Below, piece after piece: positions 33,804 to 42,748 of a stretch of DNA of 64,000 bases. The stretch is from Haloactinospora alba. GTDB taxonomy: Bacteria; Actinomycetota; Actinomycetes; Streptosporangiales; Streptosporangiaceae. The notes under the pieces were generated by a model. The model made no database searches. It was not told the DNA's origin and saw nothing but the letters and a program-made list of their open reading frames with translations. The DNA lies in contig NZ_VFQC01000001.1 of assembly GCF_006717075.1 (NCBI RefSeq), positions 2,527,501 through 2,591,500 on the forward strand. The letters run 5' to 3'. Numbering within the stretch: position 1 is the stretch's first letter; each line of letters starts with the position of its first letter. Position numbers and translations under genes: made by a program.

Positions 33804-35468
33804 TCAGTCGCGCGTGAGCTTGCGGCGTGTCACCGCGTGCGGACGGGCCGCGTCCGGGCCGAGCCGTTCGATCTTGTTCTTCTCGTAGGACTCGAAGTTC
33901 CCCTCGAACCAGTACCAGTTCGCGTCGTTCTCCCAGGCCAGGATGTGGGTGGCGACGCGGTCGAGGAACCAGCGGTCGTGGCTGGTGATGACGGCGCAGC
34001 CGGGGAAGTCCAGCAGCGCGTTCTCCAGTGAGCCGAGCGTGTCGACGTCCAGGTCGTTGGTGGGCTCGTCCAGCAGCAGCAGGTTGCCGCCCTGTTTGAG
34101 GGTCAGGGCGAGGTTCACCCGGTTGCGTTCGCCGCCGGAGAGAACGCGGGCCGGCTTCTGCTGGTCCGATCCCTTGAACCCGAACGCCGCGACGTAGGCC
34201 CGGCTGGGGATCTCCACGTTGCCCACCTGGATGTAGGTCTCACCGTCCGAGATTGTCTGCCAGACGTTCTTCTCGTCGTCGATCCCGGCACGGGACTGGT
34301 CCACGTAGGCGACCTGGACCGTGCTGCCGACGTCGATACTGCCCGAGTCGGGTTCCTCCTCGCCGACGAGCATCTTGAACAGTGTGGTCTTCCCGACGCC
34401 GTTGGGGCCGACCACGCCGACGATGCCGTTCGGCGGAAGGGAGAAGTCCAGGTTGTCGATGAGCAGCTGGCCGTCGAAGCCCTTGGTCAGCCCCTGGGCC
34501 TCCACCACGGTGTCGCCCAGCCGCGGGCCCGGCGGGATCTGGATCTCCTCGAAGTCCAGTTTGCGGGTCTTGTCGGCCTCCGCCGCCATCTCCTCGTAGC
34601 GCTGCAGGCGCGCCTTGTTCTTGGTCTGGCGTGCCTTGGCGTTGGAGCGCACCCACTCCAGCTCCTGCTGGATGCGCTTCTGCCGCTTCGCGTCGCGTTG
34701 GCCCTCGACCTTCAGGCGGGTCGCCTTGGTGTCGAGGTAGGTCGTGTAGTTGCCCTCGTAGGGGTAGAGGTTCCCGCGGTCCAGTTCCAGGATCCACGTG
34801 GCGACGTTGTCCAGGAAGTAGCGGTCGTGGGTGATCGCCACGATCGTGCCCGGGTAGTTCTCCAGGTGCTGTTCCAGCCACTGCACGCTCTCGGCGTCGA
34901 GATGGTTGGTGGGCTCGTCCAGCAGCAGCAGGTCAGGCTGTTCCAGCAACAGTCTGCACAGCGCCACACGGCGCTTCTCCCCGCCGGAGAGGGTCGACAC
35001 GAGGGAATCGGGCGGCGGGCAGCGCAACGCGTCCATGGCCTGGTTGAGACGGCTGTCGATGTCCCACGCGCCGCGGTGGTCCAACTGTTCCTGGAGCTTG
35101 CCCATCTCCTCGAGCAGGCTCTCGGAGTAGTCGGTCGCCATCTTCTCCGCGACCTCGTTGAACCGCCGCAGCATCGCCTTGGTCTCGGCGACGCCGTCCT
35201 CGACGTTCTCCTGCACCGTCTTGTCCAGGTCGAGGGACGGTTCCTGGGAGAGCAGCCCGACGGTGTAGCCCGGCATGAGACGGGCCTCGCCGTTGGAGGG
35301 CTGCTCGACCCCGGCCATGATCTTCAGCAGCGAGGACTTCCCCGCTCCGTTGGGGCCTACCACGCCAATCTTCGCCCCGGGGATGAACGACCCCGAGACG
35401 TCGTCCAGGACGACTTTGTCGCCGTGCGCCTTACGCACGTTGCGCAAGCTGTATATGAACTCCGGCAT
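33804..35468 (-). CDS. ettA: energy-dependent translational throttle protein EttA (ABC-F)
   Basis: Soluble ABC-F ATPase of 554 aa that binds the ribosomal E site and gates the first elongation step according to ATP/ADP. The N terminus MPEFIYSLRNVRKAHGDK is nearly the EttA signature. Two ATPase domains each have Walker A (GPNGAGKSS, GPNGVGKTT), signature (LSGGEKRR, LSGGERNR) and Walker B (LLLLDEPTNHLD, LLLLDEPTNDLD), joined by a charged linker near 240-300. ATG 35468 has AAGGTGGG upstream; GTG 35477 is less likely. Monocistronic with its own terminator. Confidence 0.94.
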   Translation of the reverse strand: MPEFIYSLRNVRKAHGDKVVLDDVSGSFIPGAKIGVVGPNGAGKSSLLKIMAGVEQPSNGEARLMPGYTVGLLSQEPSLDLDKTVQENVEDGVAETKAMLRRFNEVAEKMATDYSESLLEEMGKLQEQLDHRGAWDIDSRLNQAMDALRCPPPDSLVSTLSGGEKRRVALCRLLLEQPDLLLLDEPTNHLDAESVQWLEQHLENYPGTIVAITHDRYFLDNVATWILELDRGNLYPYEGNYTTYLDTKATRLKVEGQRDAKRQKRIQQELEWVRSNAKARQTKNKARLQRYEEMAAEADKTRKLDFEEIQIPPGPRLGDTVVEAQGLTKGFDGQLLIDNLDFSLPPNGIVGVVGPNGVGKTTLFKMLVGEEEPDSGSIDVGSTVQVAYVDQSRAGIDDEKNVWQTISDGETYIQVGNVEIPSRAYVAAFGFKGSDQQKPARVLSGGERNRVNLALTLKQGGNLLLLDEPTNDLDVDTLGSLENALLDFPGCAVITSHDRWFLDRVATHILAWENDANWYWFEGNFESYEKNKIERLGPDAARPHAVTRRKLTRD

Positions 35469-35582
35469 GCTTCCCACCTTAGGTTGTCGGCGCAGGTGCC
35501 ACGGCCATCGCGCGTTGCCCGCGTGGGGCGGGCCGTGGGTCGTGGCCGCGCCAGCGCCCTTCCGCCCGGAGGAGGGTGACGG

Positions 35583-36659
35583 CTACCCACCACCGCCCTC
35601 CTCCGGTCCGGCCACCGGCCAGACCTCCTCCAGCCACTGGGGAGTGAATCCCTTCCACGGGACGCCGAGCCGCAGGGCCTCACGGACCAGTCCCGCCATG
35701 GAGTAGTGCGGGTCGGCCTCCTGCACCATGGCCAGTGCGGCCTCGGCGAGCGCGATGTCGCGGCGGTTCCACGCGGCGACTGCGAGCAACGATCCAGGGG
35801 CCGGTACGTATTCCGGCTCCACACGCCGCACGACACACCGCCACAGCTGCAGCTGCGCTGCGACCTCCTCGGCGCTCCCCCCGATGTGGGCCCATGCCTC
35901 GTCGCGCACCCGGATGCACGTGAGTACGAGGCCGAGCCAGGCGACGTCCGCGGCCCGGGTGGGGAACTCGCCGTTGCGGGCTGCGGCGACAGCGGCCCGC
36001 ACGGTTCGCACCCCGCTACGGCGGAGCTCCGTGCCGAACCGCTCCTCCCCCTCGGGAGCGTCCTCGTGGAACAGTCGTCCGCCGCGCCGCTCCGCCTCCC
36101 GTGTGGCGCGGCGGACGCGTTCCCGCTCGGGGCCGCGCACCGGTTCGAGGAAGGCGTTGATCTGGTGGAGGCCCGACCAGGCGGTGAGTCCGCTGGCGAC
36201 GGCGGCCGCCGGTACGTGCGAGGAGTCCGGATCGTAGGCGGTTCCCGCCGGCGGACAGCATTCCGCGGAGTCGCACGTGTAGGACCAGTAGCGCCCCTCG
36301 GTGACCCGCAGCGCCTCCCGCACCGGAACCCCCGCCGAAGCGGCGCTTGCGCGTAGCGCGTCCACGCACGGGGTGACGCGCCGGGCGGTCCCGTATCCCA
36401 CGATCAGCACCGCGTGGCACTGGGCGCGCAGCACCTCGGCGAGGGGATCCGTCTCCCGGTTCCCGGGTTCCGGGAGAGCGTCCTGGAGATCGCAGCGCAA
36501 CGTCACGCGCAGCCTGTCCGAGGGGGCGCCGAGGCCGAGCACGACAGCCGTGTCGGCGGGGTGGTATCCGAGGATGTAGGGGACAGCGGCAATGATGTCG
36601 GTGGGCGTTCCGAGGGTGAGCGGGTGGGGAGCCGGTTCGGAGCTGCCGTTGGTGAGCAT
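35583..36659 (-). CDS. DUF4192 family protein
   Basis: Protein of 358 aa. The N-terminal TLGTPTDIIAAVPYILGYHPADTAVVLGL and the C-terminal repeats around EYVPAPGSLLAVAAWNRRDIALAEAALAM match the actinobacterial DUF4192 family, whose function is unknown. No membrane segment or signal peptide. ATG 36659 has GAGGGT directly upstream. Longer readings to the right run through the GGDEF gene in a non-coding frame. It lies 80 bp after the GGDEF gene on the same strand and may be co-transcribed. Confidence 0.78.
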   Translation of the reverse strand: MLTNGSSEPAPHPLTLGTPTDIIAAVPYILGYHPADTAVVLGLGAPSDRLRVTLRCDLQDALPEPGNRETDPLAEVLRAQCHAVLIVGYGTARRVTPCVDALRASAASAGVPVREALRVTEGRYWSYTCDSAECCPPAGTAYDPDSSHVPAAAVASGLTAWSGLHQINAFLEPVRGPERERVRRATREAERRGGRLFHEDAPEGEERFGTELRRSGVRTVRAAVAAARNGEFPTRAADVAWLGLVLTCIRVRDEAWAHIGGSAEEVAAQLQLWRCVVRRVEPEYVPAPGSLLAVAAWNRRDIALAEAALAMVQEADPHYSMAGLVREALRLGVPWKGFTPQWLEEVWPVAGPEEGGGG

Positions 36660-36739
36660 ACCCTCACTTTCCGCAGTGCTGGCTGCTCCGGCAACGGTCG
36701 CTCGCGGATTGTGGACGGAGGGGACGCGGCGCTGCGTGG

Positions 36740-38110
36740 TCACGGTTCGTACAGTGAGGGCGGATGACCGCTCTTCTGGAGCTCCTCCCCGCCGCCGGAA
36801 CGCTGCCCGGGGATCGTCGAGGGCCCGGTCACCGGCAGGCACACCCGGTTGCGGCCGTTGTCCTTCGCGCGGTACACGGCCAGGTCGGCCGCGGCGAGCA
36901 GACCCACCAGATCCTGGCCGTGCACGCTGAGCAGCGCCACCCCCACCGAGATGGTGACCGACACGCCGCTGTCCCCGGCGCGCATCCCCATCCTCCCCAC
37001 CCGCGAGCGGAGGCGCTCTGCGGCACGGCAGGCCTCGGCCGTGTCGGCTCCGGGGAGCAGGGCCACGAACTCCTCCCCGCCGAACCGGCCGAGCGTGTCG
37101 GAGGAACGCAGCTGGTGGGTGAGCGTACTGGCCACGCTGAGCAGGACATGGTCGCCGAACAGGTGACCGTAGGTGTCGTTCACCCGTTTGAAGTGGTCGA
37201 TGTCGATGATCAGCACGGCGGCCGAGCGCTGGTCCTGCACGGCACGGGACAGTTCCGCCTCGGCCACGTACTCCCATGTCGCGGCGTTGAGCAGTCCCGT
37301 CTTCGGGTCGGTGCGCGCGGCGGTCTGCAGCTGTTGGAACAGCAGGCTGCGCTGCAGCAGCAGGACCGGTGGCAGGGCGATGAGGAGGAACAGCGCCGAC
37401 AGCGCGGACAGGATCGCGACGGTGATGCCGACACACAGTTCCACCCCGTCGATCATCACCGCCTCCCTGTCCCACAACAGCCGGTTCCACGAGGAGTGCA
37501 CGGCGCTCACGTGCACGGCGACCGCCATGATCCCGGTGTTCAGCACGGTGAACACGGCGCAGCACAGCAGCGCCAGGAGCACGCCGGGACCGTCCACGAG
37601 CGACGTCGCCACGCTCTGCTGGGAGAGGACGAGGGCGGGGTACAGACCGTCGGCGAGGACCGCGTGGAACAGGAGCGAGGAGACGAACCCGGAGAGAGCG
37701 ACGGAGGCCGCGTTGAACACCCTGCGGTGCACGACGGTGCGCCGGATACGGAGCTGCAGCAGCACGTACACCGGGATGGGGACCAGCAGCGAGTACATCG
37801 GAGGCAACAGGAGCACCGTGGGGAACCACCAGGCGCCGAGGAGGTCGCGGGTCAGCCCGGACGGGGGTCCCAGCCGGCGCATCGCCTCCACGCACAGTCC
37901 GGCTCCCAGCACCAGCGCGGCGAACGTGGTGATCTCCTCGGTCCGGACCGGGGTGACGGTCGCCGCCGCCGCGAGGAGCAGCACGACACCCCCGATCGCC
38001 GCGCCCACGAAGCAGATCAGCAGGCGCGACTGGTTGAACAGCGGCCAGCGCCGCAGCCAACATATCCATGGACGTTCACGGTCAGTCACGGGACATTGCG
38101 TCACCGCCAC
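36740..38110 (-). CDS. membrane-bound GGDEF diguanylate cyclase
   Basis: Makes cyclic di-GMP from two GTP, 456 aa. The N-terminal ~270 residues hold about eight hydrophobic helices (MASE-like sensor region) and the C-terminal GGDEF domain has the active-site GGEEF. RSSD lies exactly five residues before it, an intact inhibitory I-site (RxxD). No EAL domain. The start is GTG 38110 with a GGGGGC-type site. In actinobacteria c-di-GMP controls development; no other c-di-GMP gene is in the window. Confidence 0.88.
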   Translation of the reverse strand: MAVTQCPVTDRERPWICWLRRWPLFNQSRLLICFVGAAIGGVVLLLAAAATVTPVRTEEITTFAALVLGAGLCVEAMRRLGPPSGLTRDLLGAWWFPTVLLLPPMYSLLVPIPVYVLLQLRIRRTVVHRRVFNAASVALSGFVSSLLFHAVLADGLYPALVLSQQSVATSLVDGPGVLLALLCCAVFTVLNTGIMAVAVHVSAVHSSWNRLLWDREAVMIDGVELCVGITVAILSALSALFLLIALPPVLLLQRSLLFQQLQTAARTDPKTGLLNAATWEYVAEAELSRAVQDQRSAAVLIIDIDHFKRVNDTYGHLFGDHVLLSVASTLTHQLRSSDTLGRFGGEEFVALLPGADTAEACRAAERLRSRVGRMGMRAGDSGVSVTISVGVALLSVHGQDLVGLLAAADLAVYRAKDNGRNRVCLPVTGPSTIPGQRSGGGEELQKSGHPPSLYEP

Positions 38111-38490
38111 GTCGATCGCCCCCGCTCACACCCAGCATCTCGGTTGGATCACATTCAGTAATAGTTTAATCGCTAATTGTGTAGGGGTGGGGGTAAACCG
38201 CTACATTGAGGCTGGGGTCGATCCGTCCGGGACGGCCGAATCCGGCGCGCCGGAGAGACGGTCCGGCAGCGCAGACAGGGGAACAGTGCGGTGGCCGCGA
38301 TCGGGACCGGCGGGGATGTCCTCCCAGACGCAGCCACCACCGTCCGCGATGAGTGGGAGGTTATATGTCCTCTGGTATCCAGTGGGTGTGACGAGCTCGT
38401 GCGCCTCCGGGGAGGGTGCGCCTTCCCGGAGGCCCGGGAACGGCGGGAGGAACGCAGGTCCCGAATCCCCCGCGCAGCGGTTGCCCGCGG
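38111..38490. other. 380-bp intergenic region before the GTPase pair stop
   Basis: Lies between the start of the GGDEF gene and the end of the GTPase operon. Its right half carries a terminator hairpin (38403-38433); its left part (38140-38200) is A/T-rich and likely holds the GGDEF promoter. No credible gene seen on either strand. Confidence 0.4.
38403..38433 (-). terminator. terminator of the cobA-GTPase operon
   Basis: A 13-bp stem with one wobble (38403-38415 with 38421-38433) and a 5-nt loop starts 58 nt past the stop of the second GTPase gene. Confidence 0.65.
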
Positions 38491-40875
38491 CTACGTGCGC
38501 TTCGCCAACGCCGTTTCGAGAGCACTCGTGAATTCCCGGTAGCGCCCCAACTCGGCCTCCACCGGAGCGACGACCCGGTCCTCGGCGAGCGCCCGTACGT
38601 TCTCGGCACTGGTGCGCTCCGTGTACTCACGTTTCTGCGCGGCCGAGACCGAGACGATGTTCTGGCACCCGATGCCGATGAGCCATCCGACCGCCAGCGC
38701 CGCCGCCACGATGGCAACCGCGAAACCCACGAATACTGGATTGTCCAAAAAAGCGACGCCAGTGAAACCGCCGCCGACCCAGCTCGCGACCAGCAACGCG
38801 GACCACGCCAGTGCGCCGCCGCCGCAGACGACCAGCAGCTGCTGGAGTACGCGCACGATCCGCCACCACACCGGCGGTTCCTGCCGCTGTGGCAGCGCCC
38901 GCGCCACCGCGGCCCCCAACTCCGCGGGCAGGTCACCGCTGCTGTCCCGCGCCGCCGCGCGGACGCGCGCCGGCCACGGAGCGGGAAGCTCGGCACAGCT
39001 CTGGTCGGCGAACCCGAGGGTGGCGGACTCCACCTGGGACTCGTTCGCCTCCGCGAAGGAGGTCGGCGTGTCGTCGGGAGCCTCCCGCAGGAACCCCAAC
39101 TGGGCTGACCTCAGCGGGTCGCGACGCAGGTAGCGCAGCCAGCGCGCGACCGGCCACCCCACGTGCCGCCGCCCGTTGCGTTCGTGGACGGTCTCCACCG
39201 ACTCCGCGACAGCGGACGCTCCCGTGGCTTCCAGCAGGGCTGCGGACAACCGTTCCCGGGAACCGGCGGGCACCTCCGCCACGGCCTGCGCGTCACGGTA
39301 CTGGGTGAACTCGGCGGCGACCCGGTCCAGGTCGGCCGCCAACCGGTCGATCAGGGCGCGGCGCTGGATGACCGTGTCCCGCAGCAGTTCCCGCAGCTCC
39401 CCGCCCCCCTGGCCGGTCAGCGTGGACGTGGTGAGCACCCGGGGCTGGGCCCCCGACTCGGTCTCCAGCAGCCGCCGCAGGTCGGTCAGGAGTTCTTCCA
39501 GCTCGTCCGGGTCGACCCGGTCAACCTGGTTCAGCACGGCGACGGTGACCGCGCCGTAGCCGGACATCTCCGCGAGGTAGCGGTGGTGCACCGCGGCGTC
39601 GGCGTACTTCTGCGGGTCGAGGACCCACACCAACAGGTCGACGGAGCCGATCAGCCGGTCGGACTCCGCCACGTGCACCGCCCGGACCGAGTCGTGGTCG
39701 GGCAGGTCCAGCAGGATCAGCCCGGCCAGGTCCGGTTCCGCGTCGTCCAGCTCGCTGGTTCGGGAGCGCCGGTTGCGCTGTGGCACACCGAGCCAGTCGA
39801 GGAGCTCGTGCGCTCCCTCCGTCCCCCAGACGCAGGCGTGGGCGGCCGACGTCGTCGGCCGGGTGATCCCGGTCCGGGAGAACTCGAGCTCGCACAACGC
39901 GTTGAACAGCGAGGACTTTCCGCTTCCGGTACCGCCCGCCAGGGCGACGACCGTGTGTTCCCCGGAGAGGCGCAGGCGGGCGCCGGCGTGGTCCAGAAGG
40001 TGGCGCGCGCTCTCCACCGTCTCGGAGGCGAAATCCTCCCGTCCGAGCTCGACCATGGTGGCCACCGCGTCCAGGCGGGTCATCAGTTCGGCACGCATCG
40101 CGTCCGTCAGGGGGGTCCGGCTCCCGGACTCCTCCCGCGGGTGCTCGTCCGTCTCCGGCTCGGGTGGCACGGCCGCGGATGCGGCGGGCGGGGCCGGTGG
40201 CTCGTCAGGCTCGCGGGCCCGTTCCCCGGATTCCTCAACGGCGGGACTGCCGTCCTCCACGGGGGCGCTGCGTTCCTCCCCGCTCTCTGGCGGCTGGGCG
40301 GCGCCCGCCTCGGGAGCGGGTTCGTACGCCGGCGGTGAGGTGCCCGCGCTGTTCCTGCGCCCGGCGATCACGGCGCTGTCGTCGACCGCGTCGACCAGGC
40401 TGCCCACCCAGCCGGCGAGATCGTCCGGATCGTCGGTGTCGTCCGAGTCCGCGGCCGGAGCGTGCGAGGGCGGCGCCGCGCTGTCGCGCCGGCCGGACTC
40501 GTCGTTGCCCTCCCGGTCCCCGGCGGGCTCGGCTTCCGTGCCGTTCACCTCGTGGTGCGGCGAACCGCTGTCGGGTTCGGCAGTGCCGTCCGACGCGGTG
40601 GCTCCGGGGGCGGGGTCCTCGGCGGTAGGCTCCGCCGGGCTCTCCCCGGTCCGGGGGAGCCAGCCCGCGTCCATCCGAGCGGTCCTGGGCAGGACGTAGC
40701 CGCGCCATCCCGCACCCGTGTTCGCAGTAGCGTCCATGCCGGGGTCGGACGTGGGAGCGCCGTTGGTTTCGGCCTCCGGTGCCGGTTCCGGGGTCCCGTC
40801 GCGCTCCGGCGGCGTAGCCGACGGTGCCCCGTCCGGTTCCTGCTCAGCATGAGCGGGATTCCGCTGAGTTGTCAT
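38491..40875 (-). CDS. dynamin-like (YfjP/DynB-type) membrane GTPase
   Basis: Protein of 794 aa. The first ~255 residues are disordered and Glu/Pro/Ala/Ser-rich. The G domain follows with G1 AGGTGSGKSS (312-321), G2 RPTT, G3 DLPDHDS and G4 NQVD. Two close hydrophobic helices (~690-745) near the C terminus form a membrane hairpin, the layout of bacterial dynamin-like proteins such as Streptomyces DynB. ATG 40875 overlaps the stop of the preceding GTPase (ATGA), so the pair is translationally coupled. Membrane remodelling is inferred from the fold; the exact role is unknown. Confidence 0.78.
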   Translation of the reverse strand: MTTQRNPAHAEQEPDGAPSATPPERDGTPEPAPEAETNGAPTSDPGMDATANTGAGWRGYVLPRTARMDAGWLPRTGESPAEPTAEDPAPGATASDGTAEPDSGSPHHEVNGTEAEPAGDREGNDESGRRDSAAPPSHAPAADSDDTDDPDDLAGWVGSLVDAVDDSAVIAGRRNSAGTSPPAYEPAPEAGAAQPPESGEERSAPVEDGSPAVEESGERAREPDEPPAPPAASAAVPPEPETDEHPREESGSRTPLTDAMRAELMTRLDAVATMVELGREDFASETVESARHLLDHAGARLRLSGEHTVVALAGGTGSGKSSLFNALCELEFSRTGITRPTTSAAHACVWGTEGAHELLDWLGVPQRNRRSRTSELDDAEPDLAGLILLDLPDHDSVRAVHVAESDRLIGSVDLLVWVLDPQKYADAAVHHRYLAEMSGYGAVTVAVLNQVDRVDPDELEELLTDLRRLLETESGAQPRVLTTSTLTGQGGGELRELLRDTVIQRRALIDRLAADLDRVAAEFTQYRDAQAVAEVPAGSRERLSAALLEATGASAVAESVETVHERNGRRHVGWPVARWLRYLRRDPLRSAQLGFLREAPDDTPTSFAEANESQVESATLGFADQSCAELPAPWPARVRAAARDSSGDLPAELGAAVARALPQRQEPPVWWRIVRVLQQLLVVCGGGALAWSALLVASWVGGGFTGVAFLDNPVFVGFAVAIVAAALAVGWLIGIGCQNIVSVSAAQKREYTERTSAENVRALAEDRVVAPVEAELGRYREFTSALETALAKRT

Positions 40876-42716
40876 CGCGCAATCTCAAGGTTGTACGTCG
40901 CTTGGTAGAGCTGGACGGCGTCGTCCTCGCCCGGGATCCTGGCGGCAGCCAGCGCCTCCGTGAAACGGCTCCGCTCCTCGTACAGCAGAGTGCCGATCCG
41001 CCGCAGCAGGTCCTCCCGCGCCATCGCGTCAATGTTACGCAGCGATTCGGCCCCGAACAGTCCGCGCAACAGCCGCTGCGGCGACGGTGTCGTCCGTCCC
41101 AGCGACTCCTGCACCGCCTCGTAGCCCAGCAGCTGGACCATGAGGACCAGAGTGAACGCGTTCTGGTCGAACGACACGAAGCGGGCCACCGAGCGCTTGG
41201 CCGCTCCGTCCGCGGAGACCATCTCCGTGACGCGTTTCTGCCATTCTGCCACTGCCCGGCGCACACGCTCGGAGAAGTCGGCGGCCACCGTGTCGCACGA
41301 GAAGCGTTCCACCAGTTGCCTTCCCCCGGCAACAGTATCCCACTGGCGGATGACTTCCTCCCCCGCGCGTTCGGCCACCGCGACGACCAGCGCCTCGAGG
41401 CTGTCCCGGATCGCCTCCTGCAGCGCGGCCACCCGCGGGTCCTCGGTCTGCTCGTCGGCGCCGGGGGACCTGCGTTTGCCGCGCGTGCGCAGCGTACGGG
41501 CGAGTACACCGCTCGCGGCGATGTCCTGCCAGCGGGCGAGGAGGGTGCCGCGCAGCAACGAACCGTCGTTGACCGCGGCGTCGGCGTTGCTGAGCGCTGT
41601 GGTGAAGGCGTCCTGTGCCGCGGAGTCGAGGGTCTGCCCCGCTTCCACCTGGGTCTCGACCTGTTTGGCCAGTTCCGGTACGCGGCTGCGGAAACTCTCG
41701 ATCACACCGCGGAAGGTCCGCCGCGTCACCCGGTCCCGCTGGGCGAGTTCCCCCGTGACGTCGGCCAGGTAGTCACGGATGGCGTCCGCGGTGTTGGCGG
41801 TGAACCGCTCGCCCCGGATCTGGTCGGTCTCGGGGATGGCGAACCGGGCGGTGTTCCCCAGCCCGTTGGCTTCCAGCATCGCGTTGAAATGCTCGAGTAG
41901 CTGGCCGCGCCCCCGTTCCGGGACCCGGGACAACACCACCCCCAGTGAGGTGTTCCGGTCGCGTGCCACCTGGAGGAACTCCCACACCCGGGCGTCCGCG
42001 TACCTGCGGCTGGTCGTCACGAACAGCCACAGGTCCGCCGTGTCCAGGAACGTGGCGGCGAACTCGTGGTGGGCCGCCACGGCGGAGTCGACGTCCGGGG
42101 TGTCCAGTACGGCGATGCCCTGGGGCATGCACTCGCTGGGGGCCAGCACGAGCATGCCGTCCTTGCCGGGCATCGCCAGTCCCTGCTGACGCACCCGCGG
42201 GAAGGTGGGCAGGAAGAACGTCTCGCTGAACCAGTCCATGTCGGCGGGGTTGCACGCGAGGACGGGGCTGTTCGTCGTCGGCCTGCGCACCCCGGTCGTG
42301 GTGACCTGTTCCCCGACGAGGCTGTTGACGAGAGTGGACTTTCCCGCGCCGGTGGAACCGGCGACGGCGATCAGCAACGGTGTGTCGGGATTGCGGACCC
42401 GGGGCAGCACGTAGTCGTCCAGCTGGTGCAGGATGTCGTTGCGTGCCGTACGCCCCTCCTCCGCACCGGGAAGACCGTCGGCGAACTCGACGCTTCGCAC
42501 CCGTTCCCGCAGGGCGTCCAGGACCTGTTCGAACCGCTGCTCGCCGGAGTCCGCCCGGTAGCGCGCCCCGTCGGAGTCCGCGAACGATCCCGTCGAGGAG
42601 CGGGCACGCTCGTGCCGCCCCGGTCCGGTTCCCGAGGCGGGAAGATCCTCACCCGAGACTCCGTCACCGCCCTCGTGGTTCCCCGTCACTTCCGGCGTGG
42701 CAGGCGGCCGGGACAT
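40872..42716 (-). CDS. dynamin-like GTPase, partner of the membrane GTPase
   Basis: Protein of 614 aa with a G domain: G1 AGSTGAGKST (~119-128), G2 RPTT, G3 DTPDVDS. A normal G4 NKxD is not seen; the expected strand reads VVLSRVPERG. The rest is long helical sequence without a clear membrane segment. ATG 42716 has GGCGGAAG upstream; GTG 42752 overlaps the cobA stop (GTGA) and is a possible earlier start. The gene ends in an ATGA overlap with the next GTPase. Two G domains of this kind, one soluble and one membrane-bound, suggest a heteromeric machine. Function unknown. Confidence 0.75.
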   Translation of the reverse strand: MSRPPATPEVTGNHEGGDGVSGEDLPASGTGPGRHERARSSTGSFADSDGARYRADSGEQRFEQVLDALRERVRSVEFADGLPGAEEGRTARNDILHQLDDYVLPRVRNPDTPLLIAVAGSTGAGKSTLVNSLVGEQVTTTGVRRPTTNSPVLACNPADMDWFSETFFLPTFPRVRQQGLAMPGKDGMLVLAPSECMPQGIAVLDTPDVDSAVAAHHEFAATFLDTADLWLFVTTSRRYADARVWEFLQVARDRNTSLGVVLSRVPERGRGQLLEHFNAMLEANGLGNTARFAIPETDQIRGERFTANTADAIRDYLADVTGELAQRDRVTRRTFRGVIESFRSRVPELAKQVETQVEAGQTLDSAAQDAFTTALSNADAAVNDGSLLRGTLLARWQDIAASGVLARTLRTRGKRRSPGADEQTEDPRVAALQEAIRDSLEALVVAVAERAGEEVIRQWDTVAGGRQLVERFSCDTVAADFSERVRRAVAEWQKRVTEMVSADGAAKRSVARFVSFDQNAFTLVLMVQLLGYEAVQESLGRTTPSPQRLLRGLFGAESLRNIDAMAREDLLRRIGTLLYEERSRFTEALAAARIPGEDDAVQLYQATYNLEIAR

Positions 42717-42748
42717 AGCGCTTCCGCCCTTCCTCTCGGTCGTTCTGA

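Noticed and set aside
36660-38069. Extension of the DUF4192 gene through the GGDEF gene
   Set aside because: The extension is the out-of-frame reading of the GGDEF gene; the ribosome binding site and conserved N terminus point to 36659.
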